Positions 7,441-14,477 of a DNA stretch of 32,567 nt are shown one piece after another. Origin of the DNA: Oscillospiraceae bacterium (GTDB lineage: Bacteria; Bacillota; Clostridia; Oscillospirales; Ruminococcaceae); the NCBI GenBank assembly GCA_017396665.1, contig JAFQLH010000043.1:1-32567 (forward strand), in the 5' to 3' direction. A model generated the notes under the pieces. The model was not told the origin of the DNA, did no database searches, and saw only the letters and a program-made list of their open reading frames with translations. The position numbers and the translations under genes are program-made. Each line of letters opens with the position of its first letter. Within the stretch, counting starts at the first letter, position 1.

Positions 7441-7512
7441 TCAGCCCCATAGGGTATCCACCGAGAGAATGAAATCTCTTAAGTGATGTACACCCTGTGG
7501 GGCTGATTTTTT
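7441..7512 (+). terminator. Terminator of the fibre/lysis cassette
   Basis: A long stem, TCAGCCCCATAGGG / CCCTGTGGGGCTGA, with a roughly 40-base loop that can form a small inner AGAGA/TCTCT hairpin. Six Ts follow. Confidence 0.85.
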
Positions 7513-7536
7513 GTATACGTAAAATCTCTGTATGAG

Positions 7537-7971
7537 CTATTTCTTCTTCCTTGGGTTGTGCTCATACATAAGGTCTGTGAGAATTCTTGAAACCTCTGCT
7601 ACGTTGTCAACATGTTTGCAGGTGAAATCTCCCGAGTTTGAACAGATGGTGAGAGTCCCGAAACGGTAAGGAAGTCCCTGATGACCTGCACGGTGATAAG
7701 AGATATCGGTAAGAGCTGAAGGCGGGATTCTCTTGTCGCAGAAATGAAGCACAAGCATATTTTCGTCATCAAGAGATATAATCTCCTTTGGCACAGAGAG
7801 AATGCTTTTGCAGATAAATCCGCATATGAGCATCATAAGAAGCCCCATCATTATTATAAGCAGGTCAGCATCAAACAAAGCAATTGCCAGAATAACGGCA
7901 ACAAGACCGAAAAGTGCAATCATGCTGTAAATCCACAGGTTTGTGTTGCTTCTCTTAGCGATAAGCTTCAT
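7537..7971 (-). CDS. Small membrane protein, tandem paralogue B
   Basis: A 144-residue protein of unknown function. I chose the ATG at 7971 (MKLIAKRS) because GGGAGG lies eight bases before it, and because this start aligns with the start of its upstream paralogue. It has two membrane helices (about residues 13-32 and 36-56). A soluble C-terminal domain follows with the shared pattern KxIISLDD, LHFC, a P-S/P-S-A/D TDxSYxRA segment, LTI, and VxxLTxLMY. It overlaps the end of paralogue A by 17 bases. It is the last gene of the operon containing the two-component system, so it may be an accessory factor or target of that system (inference). Confidence 0.8.
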   Translation of the reverse strand: MKLIAKRSNTNLWIYSMIALFGLVAVILAIALFDADLLIIMMGLLMMLICGFICKSILSVPKEIISLDDENMLVLHFCDKRIPPSALTDISYHRAGHQGLPYRFGTLTICSNSGDFTCKHVDNVAEVSRILTDLMYEHNPRKKK

Positions 7972-8407
7972 ACGGATAACCTCCCTGATTTGCGTTCTGC
8001 TGGTCGTACATAAGTCTTGTGAGCTCCTTTGATACAAGCTCTACGTTTGCAACATAGTTGCACTTGTACTTGTCTGTCCTTGTAGTGATGGTAAGTTTGC
8101 CCCATTCATACTGAAAGCCTCGTGATGAAGCCCTGTAGTAAGAAACATCAGTAATATCTGACGGCGAAATAGTCTTGTTGCAAAAGTGTAATATAAGCAT
8201 ACCGCTGTCATCAAGACTGATTATTCTCTTAGGTGTCATCAGTACTCCTGCAAGAATTGCAGCGCCCAGCAGCGTAACTATTAGCCCTGCTATGAATATA
8301 GCGGGTTCCTCTTGCTTTGCCGACATTACTATCATGAATATGCCAACAGCGGCAACAAACCCGTAAAGGAAGCCTATGCCGCCCTTTTTCTCTGCTATAA
8401 TTCTCAT
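7955..8407 (-). CDS. Small membrane protein, tandem paralogue A
   Basis: A 150-residue protein, clearly homologous to the following gene along its whole length. Both start MxxIAxK, have a two-helix hairpin, and have a C-terminal domain built on KxIISLDDxxMLxLHFCxK, TDxSYxRA and the final LTxLMY. The ATG at 8407 is chosen for the GAGGTAA site upstream and the match to the paralogue; longer in-frame starts would run into the response regulator gene. The function is unknown. The domain shape recalls small bacterial PH-like membrane proteins but I cannot assign it. It begins 10 bases after the response regulator stop. Confidence 0.8.
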   Translation of the reverse strand: MRIIAEKKGGIGFLYGFVAAVGIFMIVMSAKQEEPAIFIAGLIVTLLGAAILAGVLMTPKRIISLDDSGMLILHFCNKTISPSDITDVSYYRASSRGFQYEWGKLTITTRTDKYKCNYVANVELVSKELTRLMYDQQNANQGGYPYEAYR

Positions 8408-8417
8408 ATGTATTACC

Positions 8418-9047
8418 TCACTTTGCAATGTTTTTGAAGTAGAATACCGCAAGCTGTGTGCGGTCACGAAGCGAAAGCTTCTCAAGTATAAGACTTACCG
8501 AGTTGCGGACAGTGCCCTCGCTAAGAAAAAGCGAAGACGCAATCTCCTTGTTGTTGAGCCCCTCACCGACAAGCTCGATTATCTGCATCTCACGTTCGTT
8601 AAGGTCGTAGCTTTCGGGAGAGAATTCAGCCCTGTGTGTCCCGATAACCTCAGGCAGCTTATCAATAACAGCGTCGCCGAATACCCTCTGCCCACGGTTT
8701 ACAGCCTCGAGTGCAGGAGCGATTCCCTCAAAATCCTGTTTTAATATGTATCCCTTCGCACCTATAGAAAGAGCCTTCGCAATATACTCATCATCAGAGA
8801 AGGTCGTGAGGAAAAGTATCTTTGCCTCGGGGAACTCAGAGAGGATTTTTTCTCCCGCCTCAAGTCCCGTCATACCGTTCATTCTTATGTCCATAAGTGC
8901 AACGTCAGGTCTGTGCTCGCTGTAAAGCAAAATTGCTTCCTCGCCGCAAGAGCCTATTGCCGCAACCTCAATCCCCGAGCCGGCCTCAAGAATAGTCTTC
9001 AGCGATATCGCAACAAGCTTGTCGTCGTCAGTTATTGTTATTTTCAT
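8418..9047 (-). CDS. LuxR/NarL-family response regulator
   Basis: A 209-residue DNA-binding response regulator. Its receiver domain (1-120) has the acidic pocket DDD (7-9), the phosphoacceptor Asp53 in ALMDIRM, Thr81/Thr82 and Lys103 in ILKQD. A GerE/LuxR-type helix-turn-helix covers about 148-205 (LNEREMQIIELVGEGLNN, then KEIASSLFLSEGTVRN). The gene overlaps the 3' end of the histidine kinase by 20 bases, which is typical of a cognate pair. Its targets are not known. A near-perfect direct repeat around the operon's own promoter (11011-11054) is a candidate site for autoregulation. Confidence 0.95.
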   Translation of the reverse strand: MKITITDDDKLVAISLKTILEAGSGIEVAAIGSCGEEAILLYSEHRPDVALMDIRMNGMTGLEAGEKILSEFPEAKILFLTTFSDDEYIAKALSIGAKGYILKQDFEGIAPALEAVNRGQRVFGDAVIDKLPEVIGTHRAEFSPESYDLNEREMQIIELVGEGLNNKEIASSLFLSEGTVRNSVSLILEKLSLRDRTQLAVFYFKNIAK

Positions 9048-10122
9048 TTTCAGATAGCTCCTTTTTTGAAACTGTTACAAATATGCGGAAGCCGTTTTTG
9101 TTGTCAATCTCACATACTCCGCCCAGCGACATCGCCCTGTCACGAATGTTCTGAAGACCGATTCCGCTGTCCTTTATCTTCTTTGCAGTTCCGTTGTCAG
9201 AAAAGACAAGCTGCCAGAAAGCAGGGTGCTCACGCAGGATAACTGTAACCCTGTCGCAGTCTGAGTGCTTGATTACGTTTGAAACAGCCTCTTTTATAAT
9301 TCCGATAAAGCAAAGCTTGAGCTTTGTCGGTGAGCTTTCAGGAATATCGCAGTCAAGCGATACAGAAACCTCTCCGCTTATGGCACTGAGTGCATCCTTT
9401 ACCGAAACGGATAGGTTGACCGATTCATCGTGAAGTCTGTGAACGCTCATTCTTATGCTGTCCATAGCCTCCGAAAGCGTCTGACCGACACTCGTGAGCT
9501 GTTCTTTCATAGCCTCGTCCTTTTCGATGACCTTCATAGCACCAATCTGGAGAATTGAGCGTGAAAGCATATGACCTACGTTGTCGTGAATCTCTCTTGC
9601 GATTCTGTTTCTTTCACCAAGCGTCGCAAGGCGGATTTCGTAGTCCTGCCTGTCAATAAGCTGTCTGTTTCTCTCTGAAAGAAGATTCTGCTTTTCAATG
9701 TTATCGTCACGAATCTCAATGAGCTTCTTCTCGTATCCGTCAAGCTTCAACGATTTTACCGAAAGTGCCAGAGCGATTATTGTATCAACAATAATCAGAG
9801 TAAGCGTTCTTCCGCTTAGCGAATCAAGCGAAACAAGCAACGCTGCCGTCGGGATAATGAGAATGTATGGCTTTTTGCTGAGAACAATATCATAGAAGAT
9901 AAGCGGTATGAGCAGTAAAAGTTCAGGGACAAAAAGCGTTCCCGCAGAATAAACCAGCGGGATAAAAAGTGCATACGCCTTGTCCTTTGGGATAATCTCC
10001 GAAAGACAGGTGCAGCTAAGTGCCGCAAGTATGCATATTACAGGAGTAATAAAGCCCCCTCTTTCAAAAACAAGCGGAAGGCAAATCAGCAGTACAACAG
10101 ACTTGTCAAAGAGTCTTCTCAT
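9028..10122 (-). CDS. NarL/DesK-type sensor histidine kinase
   Basis: A 364-residue membrane kinase. Residues 1-125 hold about five or six hydrophobic segments with almost no extracellular loop, suggesting it senses the membrane or an intramembrane signal (inference). A coiled-coil-like linker (128-170) leads to the HisKA_3 domain with phospho-His179 in AREIHDNVGH. The HATPase_c domain has the N-box KEAVSNVIKHS (Asn282), DNG at 309-311 and GIGL at 320-323. It phosphorylates the response regulator encoded next. It lies 20 bases after the glycosyltransferase stop, with AAAGGAATGG as a somewhat distant ribosome site. No separate promoter was seen, so it is probably read from the 11022-11050 promoter. 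Confidence 0.93.
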   Translation of the reverse strand: MRRLFDKSVVLLICLPLVFERGGFITPVICILAALSCTCLSEIIPKDKAYALFIPLVYSAGTLFVPELLLLIPLIFYDIVLSKKPYILIIPTAALLVSLDSLSGRTLTLIIVDTIIALALSVKSLKLDGYEKKLIEIRDDNIEKQNLLSERNRQLIDRQDYEIRLATLGERNRIAREIHDNVGHMLSRSILQIGAMKVIEKDEAMKEQLTSVGQTLSEAMDSIRMSVHRLHDESVNLSVSVKDALSAISGEVSVSLDCDIPESSPTKLKLCFIGIIKEAVSNVIKHSDCDRVTVILREHPAFWQLVFSDNGTAKKIKDSGIGLQNIRDRAMSLGGVCEIDNKNGFRIFVTVSKKELSENENNNN

Positions 10123-10142
10123 TTAAATCTACCATTCCTTTG

Positions 10143-10985
10143 CTATCGCATGAGCTTCTTGTACAGAATTCCCGTAAGCTTTGACGGGAGAGCAAAAAGT
10201 AATACCTGCATCACGCTGGGTATAATAAAGTCAGAAAGGGAAGAGAAGCCACGCCTGTGCATATTCCAGCGCACCTTGATAAATGCCTTTGTGTTGGCAA
10301 GGTTGCGTCTCCTCTCAAGGTTGCCCTCAGTAACCCTGTATCTGAGCAGTACCTTAGGAATGTTTCCGCCGACTGCACCGTACTGAAGCATTTTTGTTAT
10401 AAAGTCGTAATCCTCGCAGCGTACAAGATTTGTGTCATAGCCGCCGCAGGCGAGTGCAACGCTCTTTTTGAAAAGCATAGTCTGGTTGTTGAAAGGGCTT
10501 CTCCTCTTTGCAAACTTCAGAACAGCCTTTGAGGAAAGCGGAACCTTTCTTGTCGCAATGGTTTCGCCCGTTTCAGAGGAAAACTCCTCAATGAACGAAC
10601 CGATTATGTCAAGCTCAGGGTGGAGCATCATTCTGCGTACCTGGTATTCAAACCTCTCCGGTAAAGCGATATCGTCGCTGTCCATCTTGCCGATAAGCTC
10701 ATTTTTGCAAAGCCTCAGCGAAAGATTTGCACAGCCCGAGGTGCCCAGCTTTTCCTTCGGCTGAACAATTCGTATGACATCCCCGTATTTGTCCTTTGCG
10801 CTCTTTAAAACCTGATAAAGCTCAGGCGTGAGCTTTCCGTCGCATATTATAACAAAGTCATTTGTTCTGTGAGTCTGGTTAAGTATACTCTCGATGCTCT
10901 GCTTTAAAAAGTGAGCATCTTCTTTGTCGTATACCGACATTGCAACGCTGTAAGGAAGCAGTGTCTTAGGAACGTTCTTTTCCAT
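10143..10985 (-). CDS. Family 2 glycosyltransferase
   Basis: A 280-residue GT-A fold glycosyltransferase. The N-terminal nucleotide-sugar half begins with PYSVAMSVYDKED and carries the metal-binding acidic motif MDSDDIALPERF (Asp102-Asp105). A later CEDYDF segment (about residues 198-203) fits the catalytic-base region of GT2 enzymes. The C-terminal 40 residues include a hydrophobic stretch that may attach it to the membrane. It probably adds a sugar to a lipid-linked polysaccharide precursor; the sugar is unknown. The ribosome site is GAGGAGG. It is the promoter-proximal gene of the transcript carrying the two-component system and is divergent to the EPS-initiating transferase at 11178. Confidence 0.9.
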   Translation of the reverse strand: MEKNVPKTLLPYSVAMSVYDKEDAHFLKQSIESILNQTHRTNDFVIICDGKLTPELYQVLKSAKDKYGDVIRIVQPKEKLGTSGCANLSLRLCKNELIGKMDSDDIALPERFEYQVRRMMLHPELDIIGSFIEEFSSETGETIATRKVPLSSKAVLKFAKRRSPFNNQTMLFKKSVALACGGYDTNLVRCEDYDFITKMLQYGAVGGNIPKVLLRYRVTEGNLERRRNLANTKAFIKVRWNMHRRGFSSLSDFIIPSVMQVLLFALPSKLTGILYKKLMR

Positions 10986-11010
10986 TTTTCCTCCTCAATG
11001 ATTAGCTTAA

Positions 11011-11054
11011 TTGTCAATAATATTATAGTATACCCGCATCGTTTTGTCAATTAT
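11011..11054. repeat. Direct repeat flanking the operon promoter (candidate operator)
   Basis: TTGTCAATAAT at 11011-11021 and TTGTCAATTAT at 11044-11054 match at 10 of 11 positions. They are 33 bases apart, about three helical turns. One covers the -35 box and the other the predicted transcription start. Confidence 0.4.
11022..11050 (-). promoter_or_regulatory. Consensus sigma-A promoter for GT2-kinase-regulator operon
   Basis: Read on the minus strand: TTGACA (11050-11045), exactly 17 bases, TATAAT (11027-11022). Both boxes match the consensus perfectly. Confidence 0.85.
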
Positions 11055-11086
11055 CGCAGTTAAAAATGAAAAAGCAGTGATAGGGC

Positions 11087-11115
11087 TTGAAAATGGCAGA
11101 TAAATGTGTTAAAAT
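11087..11115 (+). promoter_or_regulatory. Promoter for the sugar-phosphate transferase gene
   Basis: TTGAAA (11087-11092), 17-base spacer, TAAAAT (11110-11115) with an extended TG at 11107-11108. It is divergent from the 11022-11050 promoter, with the -35 boxes 36 bases apart. Confidence 0.7.
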
Positions 11116-11177
11116 AACCGAAGTGAAACCACGGAAAATACATAGAACGACAAAATGTATGGAGGTTCTTTATAAAA

Positions 11178-12590
11178 ATGAACAGTAGAGAGCAGTTCAA
11201 AAGAGTCATAATGTTTTTCGACTCGCTGATACTGGTTGCACTTGTGGTTGCCTCGTTCGGACTGTTATGGAGCGGTTATTATAACCTGACGATAATTGAT
11301 AATCCTTTCTTCAGGAAGGGAAACTATCTGCTTGTAGCGGTGTACACGCTCGTGTATGTGCTTTTCGGAGCATCCTTCTCAAGCTTTAAGGTCGGATATT
11401 CAAAGCCGATGGGACTGATAGGCTCGCAGACGCTTGCGCTTATTGTTACAAATGTCGTGACATATCTGCAGATAAGCCTTATCGGCAGAGGCTTTGTACC
11501 TGTCGCACCGCTGGTGATACTGACGCTTGTGGATATCGGCTATGCAGCGGTCTGGGCAATGTGCAGCTCTGTAATATACCGTAGGATATATCCTGCAAGA
11601 AAAATGATTATCGTGTACGGTAGCCAGAGTGCGAGAGACCTTGTTGTAAAAATGAGCAGCCGTGTGGACAAGTATATCATATGCTCGTCAATAAGCAGCA
11701 GCGAAGACCTTGACACAATAAAGGAAAAGATTCAGGAGTACGAAGCGGTAATCATCTGCGACGTGCCTGCGGAAAAGCGTTCGAAGATTTTGAAATTCAC
11801 ATTTGAAAGGTCTATCAGAACTTATATTAACCCTAAGCTTTCTGATATTATCGTAAGAGGTGCAGACGAGTTCCATATGTTCGATACACCGCTTCTTCTT
11901 GCAAGAAATCAGGGACTGAGCTTTGAGCAGAAGTTTTTAAAGAGAAGCATTGATATCATAGGCTCGCTTGCCGCAATTATCCTGACCTCTCCGCTTATGC
12001 TGATAGCGGCAGTAGCTATAAAGCTTTACGACAGAGGCCCTGTGCTTTATAAGCAGGAAAGACTCACAGAGGACAGAAGAACGTTCAATGTCTGGAAGTT
12101 CAGAAGTATGATACAGGATGCCGAAAAGGACGGAGTCGCAAGACTCTCAACAGAGCACGACAGCCGTATCACACCGATAGGAAAAATCATAAGAAAATGC
12201 CGACTCGACGAGCTCCCGCAGTTTTTCAACATCTTGGCAGGCGATATGTCGTTTGTAGGTCCAAGACCCGAAAGACCGGAGATTGCAAGGCAGTATGAGG
12301 AAACAATGCCTGAGTTTGCGTTCAGACTCAAGGTAAAAGCAGGACTTACAGGCTTTGCGCAGGTGTTCGGAAAGTACAATACAACACCTTATGACAAGCT
12401 CAAGCTCGACCTTATGTATATCCAGAGGCATTCGCTTGCACTGGATTTCAGGATTATGCTTATGACTCTTAAAACGGTGTTTATCCCCGATAGTACAGAG
12501 GGAATCGCCCAGGGAGCTGTAACAGCACTTCCCGAGGAGCAGGCAGAGAAGCAGGAGTTCCCGACTGAAAAAGAGGCAGAAAAAGAGTAA
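11178..12590 (+). CDS. Undecaprenyl-phosphate sugar-phosphate transferase (EPS initiation)
   Basis: A 470-residue polyprenyl glycosylphosphotransferase of the WcaJ/CpsE type. It transfers a hexose-1-phosphate from a UDP-sugar to undecaprenyl phosphate and so starts exopolysaccharide or capsule repeat-unit synthesis. Four N-terminal membrane helices (about 11-31, 50-70, 83-103, 109-135) and a soluble Rossmann-like region (140-235) precede the catalytic bac_transf domain (255-455). The catalytic domain has a membrane helix (KRSIDIIGSLAAIILTSPLM), VWKFRSM, RLDELPQFFNIL with Asp344-Glu345, and SFVGPRPERPE. The Glu/Lys-rich tail is dispensable-looking. GGAGG is 13 bases before the ATG. The sugar specificity cannot be read. 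No polymerase or flippase gene is nearby. Confidence 0.93.
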   Translation: MNSREQFKRVIMFFDSLILVALVVASFGLLWSGYYNLTIIDNPFFRKGNYLLVAVYTLVYVLFGASFSSFKVGYSKPMGLIGSQTLALIVTNVVTYLQISLIGRGFVPVAPLVILTLVDIGYAAVWAMCSSVIYRRIYPARKMIIVYGSQSARDLVVKMSSRVDKYIICSSISSSEDLDTIKEKIQEYEAVIICDVPAEKRSKILKFTFERSIRTYINPKLSDIIVRGADEFHMFDTPLLLARNQGLSFEQKFLKRSIDIIGSLAAIILTSPLMLIAAVAIKLYDRGPVLYKQERLTEDRRTFNVWKFRSMIQDAEKDGVARLSTEHDSRITPIGKIIRKCRLDELPQFFNILAGDMSFVGPRPERPEIARQYEETMPEFAFRLKVKAGLTGFAQVFGKYNTTPYDKLKLDLMYIQRHSLALDFRIMLMTLKTVFIPDSTEGIAQGAVTALPEEQAEKQEFPTEKEAEKE

Positions 12591-12594
12591 AAAT

Positions 12595-12627
12595 AAAACC
12601 TGAGAAGATTTTCTTCTCAGGTTTTTT
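12595..12627. terminator. Bidirectional terminator between EPS transferase and GH26 genes
   Basis: Twelve-bp stem AACCTGAGAAGA / TCTTCTCAGGTT with T-rich tails on both strands (GGTTTTTTGTTT on plus, GGTTTTATTTTT on minus). Confidence 0.9.
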
Positions 12628-12634
12628 GTTTGTG

Positions 12635-14326
12635 TTAATCCTCGTATGCGAGAGGGTAGCATCTCCAGTCAGGAAGCTCGCTCAATGTGAGAGCACGCTC
12701 GCTCTGATAGGTCTTCTTCCACTGCTCCTCAGCGGTGTAAATTGTAGAAAGCAGATGTCCGTCGAGTGCGTATTCTCCGCTCCATACAGCAAACCATGCC
12801 CAGCGTGAGCCTTCGTCAAATGCAGTGTCAACGTCGAACAGTACGCCGTTTTCTGAAAGTGCAACAATCTTGTTTGTTTCAGTAGCATCAAGAATGTAGT
12901 TGAATCTCTGGTCCTGTGACGAGTAGTCGTATGCGTCAGCGTAAATGTCAACGCTAATCATATCGCAGTATTCATCGCCCGGATACCAGTCAACATTCTG
13001 ACCGTTCCATACCCAGATGAGATTGTCAAGTCCCCAGTGGTTTGTGAGTCTGTCGTACATAAGTATCCACAGCTCCTTGTATGGACCTGCTCCGCCTGAG
13101 CCCCACCAGAACCAAGGATTGTTCCAGGTCGGGTCACCACCCGCCTCGTGAAGCGGTCTCCACAGAACAGGAATGTCAGCGTCTTCAAGCTTCTGAAGCT
13201 CTGCAGCAATAGCGTCAATATCGCTCACAAGAAGGTCGTAGCCCTCCTTGTCCTCGCCGCTCATAATCTTGGCAAGGTCAAGTCCCTGCGTTGCCTCTGT
13301 GTAAAAGCCCCTGTACCAAGGATAGTCAGCACTTCCCACGAGATATTTCTCAGGAGCATTCCAGTGCCATGCAATTGTAACAATTCCGCCTGCCTCGTCC
13401 CAAGCCTTCGCAGCAGTCAGGAACCTGTCACCCTCAGATGAGCCGTGTGCCACTCTGCTCGGCGAGCATTCAATAAGGTCAAGACCGAGTATCGCAGGAA
13501 GGTCTCCGCATACTCGCTGAATTTCCTTGAAGGTTCTGCTCTGGTCGTACAGCATAGCGTTGTCAAGCGGATATGCGTTGTCACCTGAATACTGACCTGT
13601 GAGAGTGTATTTTCCGTACACGTCAACAAGGAAGTTGTAAAGACGCTGTGTTGTGTCGTTGGCATTAGGGTTTGAAAGCTTGTGGCTTACGTCGTAAATC
13701 GAAAGGTCAACACCCTTAGAGCCGAAAATTTCAATGGAGTCAATGATGTATTCTCCTGTGTAGTCCTCGATGGTTACTGTGCATTCGCCAGCCTCAATAT
13801 AAAGGTTGCCGGCGTTTCCTTCACAGAAAGTCCCCGCCTCAGAGAAAGCGAAGGTAGCACTCGCACCATCGCCGAATTTAATTCTTGCAGGAGCGTTGTT
13901 GTCGCTTCTTGTACCTTTGACAACAACGTCATATCTTCCCGTGTATTCAACGTTGAAGGTAAAGGTCAGAGGCTCTTTTCTGGTTATTCCCGTAACGTAA
14001 CCGCTTCCGGAGAATTCGCCGTAGGTGTCTTCTGCACCGACAGTTGCGGACTCATAAAGCTCGCAGTCCTCAGCCTCAATAAAGAAATTGTATTCGTCAG
14101 GTACACCCGTTTCAGGCATATAGTCTGAATAGTCAAGGTCTCCGACCGTTTCAACAATCGGCTGTTCAGGCTCAGAAGAATCTGAAACTGAATCTGTCAC
14201 CGAGCTGTCAGCTCCGCTTGAAGTCTGGTCAGCAGTTGACGAAGATGAGTCAGATACCGAACAACCGAACATTGAAGCGGATATGATAACCGCACAGACA
14301 GCAGAAAGCAGTCTTTTATATTTCAT
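12635..14326 (-). CDS. Lipoprotein GH26 beta-mannanase-like enzyme with CBM35-like domain
   Basis: A 563-residue surface lipoprotein. The start at 14326 is chosen because it gives a clean lipoprotein signal peptide (MKYKRLL, then a hydrophobic core, then SMFGC with lipidated Cys22). A Ser/Asp-rich linker (23-56) would hold the enzyme off the membrane. Residues about 78-202 form a CBM6/35-like beta-sandwich opening with FFIEAEDCE. Residues about 215-560 form the GH26 TIM barrel: WRPLHEAGG with acid/base Glu394, ALSENGV with nucleophile Glu492, and WHWNAP and WVWNGQN subsite segments. GH26 members are mainly endo-beta-1,4-mannanases, so cutting mannan or galactomannan at the cell surface is likely. 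AAAGGAA lies 12 bases before the start. Confidence 0.93.
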   Translation of the reverse strand: MKYKRLLSAVCAVIISASMFGCSVSDSSSSTADQTSSGADSSVTDSVSDSSEPEQPIVETVGDLDYSDYMPETGVPDEYNFFIEAEDCELYESATVGAEDTYGEFSGSGYVTGITRKEPLTFTFNVEYTGRYDVVVKGTRSDNNAPARIKFGDGASATFAFSEAGTFCEGNAGNLYIEAGECTVTIEDYTGEYIIDSIEIFGSKGVDLSIYDVSHKLSNPNANDTTQRLYNFLVDVYGKYTLTGQYSGDNAYPLDNAMLYDQSRTFKEIQRVCGDLPAILGLDLIECSPSRVAHGSSEGDRFLTAAKAWDEAGGIVTIAWHWNAPEKYLVGSADYPWYRGFYTEATQGLDLAKIMSGEDKEGYDLLVSDIDAIAAELQKLEDADIPVLWRPLHEAGGDPTWNNPWFWWGSGGAGPYKELWILMYDRLTNHWGLDNLIWVWNGQNVDWYPGDEYCDMISVDIYADAYDYSSQDQRFNYILDATETNKIVALSENGVLFDVDTAFDEGSRWAWFAVWSGEYALDGHLLSTIYTAEEQWKKTYQSERALTLSELPDWRCYPLAYED

Positions 14327-14362
14327 TTGTATCACATTTCCTTTCACGAAATTTGTAATAAT

Positions 14363-14391
14363 ATGATACAACAAACTACGGCCAAAGTCAA
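14363..14391 (-). promoter_or_regulatory. Promoter for the GH26 lipoprotein gene
   Basis: Read on the minus strand: TTGACT (14391-14386), 17-base spacer, TATCAT (14368-14363). It is back-to-back with the promoter at 14410-14438; the -35 boxes are 18 bases apart, so one regulator could affect both. Confidence 0.7.
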
Positions 14392-14409
14392 TATGATTTT
14401 AAATTTCTA

Positions 14410-14438
14410 TTGACAGATTGATAGACCTATGATACAAT
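14410..14438 (+). promoter_or_regulatory. Promoter for the EAL/beta-helix gene
   Basis: TTGACA (14410-14415), 17-base spacer, TACAAT (14433-14438) with extended TG at 14430-14431. The same box pair occurs at 18310-18338. Confidence 0.8.
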
Positions 14439-14477
14439 TGTTATATTAATAAACGTAATAAGGCAGGTGACGGCAAA

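Noticed and set aside
4440-7540. Complete prophage or integrated element around the lysis genes
   Set aside because: No integrase, terminase, capsid or portal genes and no matching flanking repeats were found in the edges I compared.
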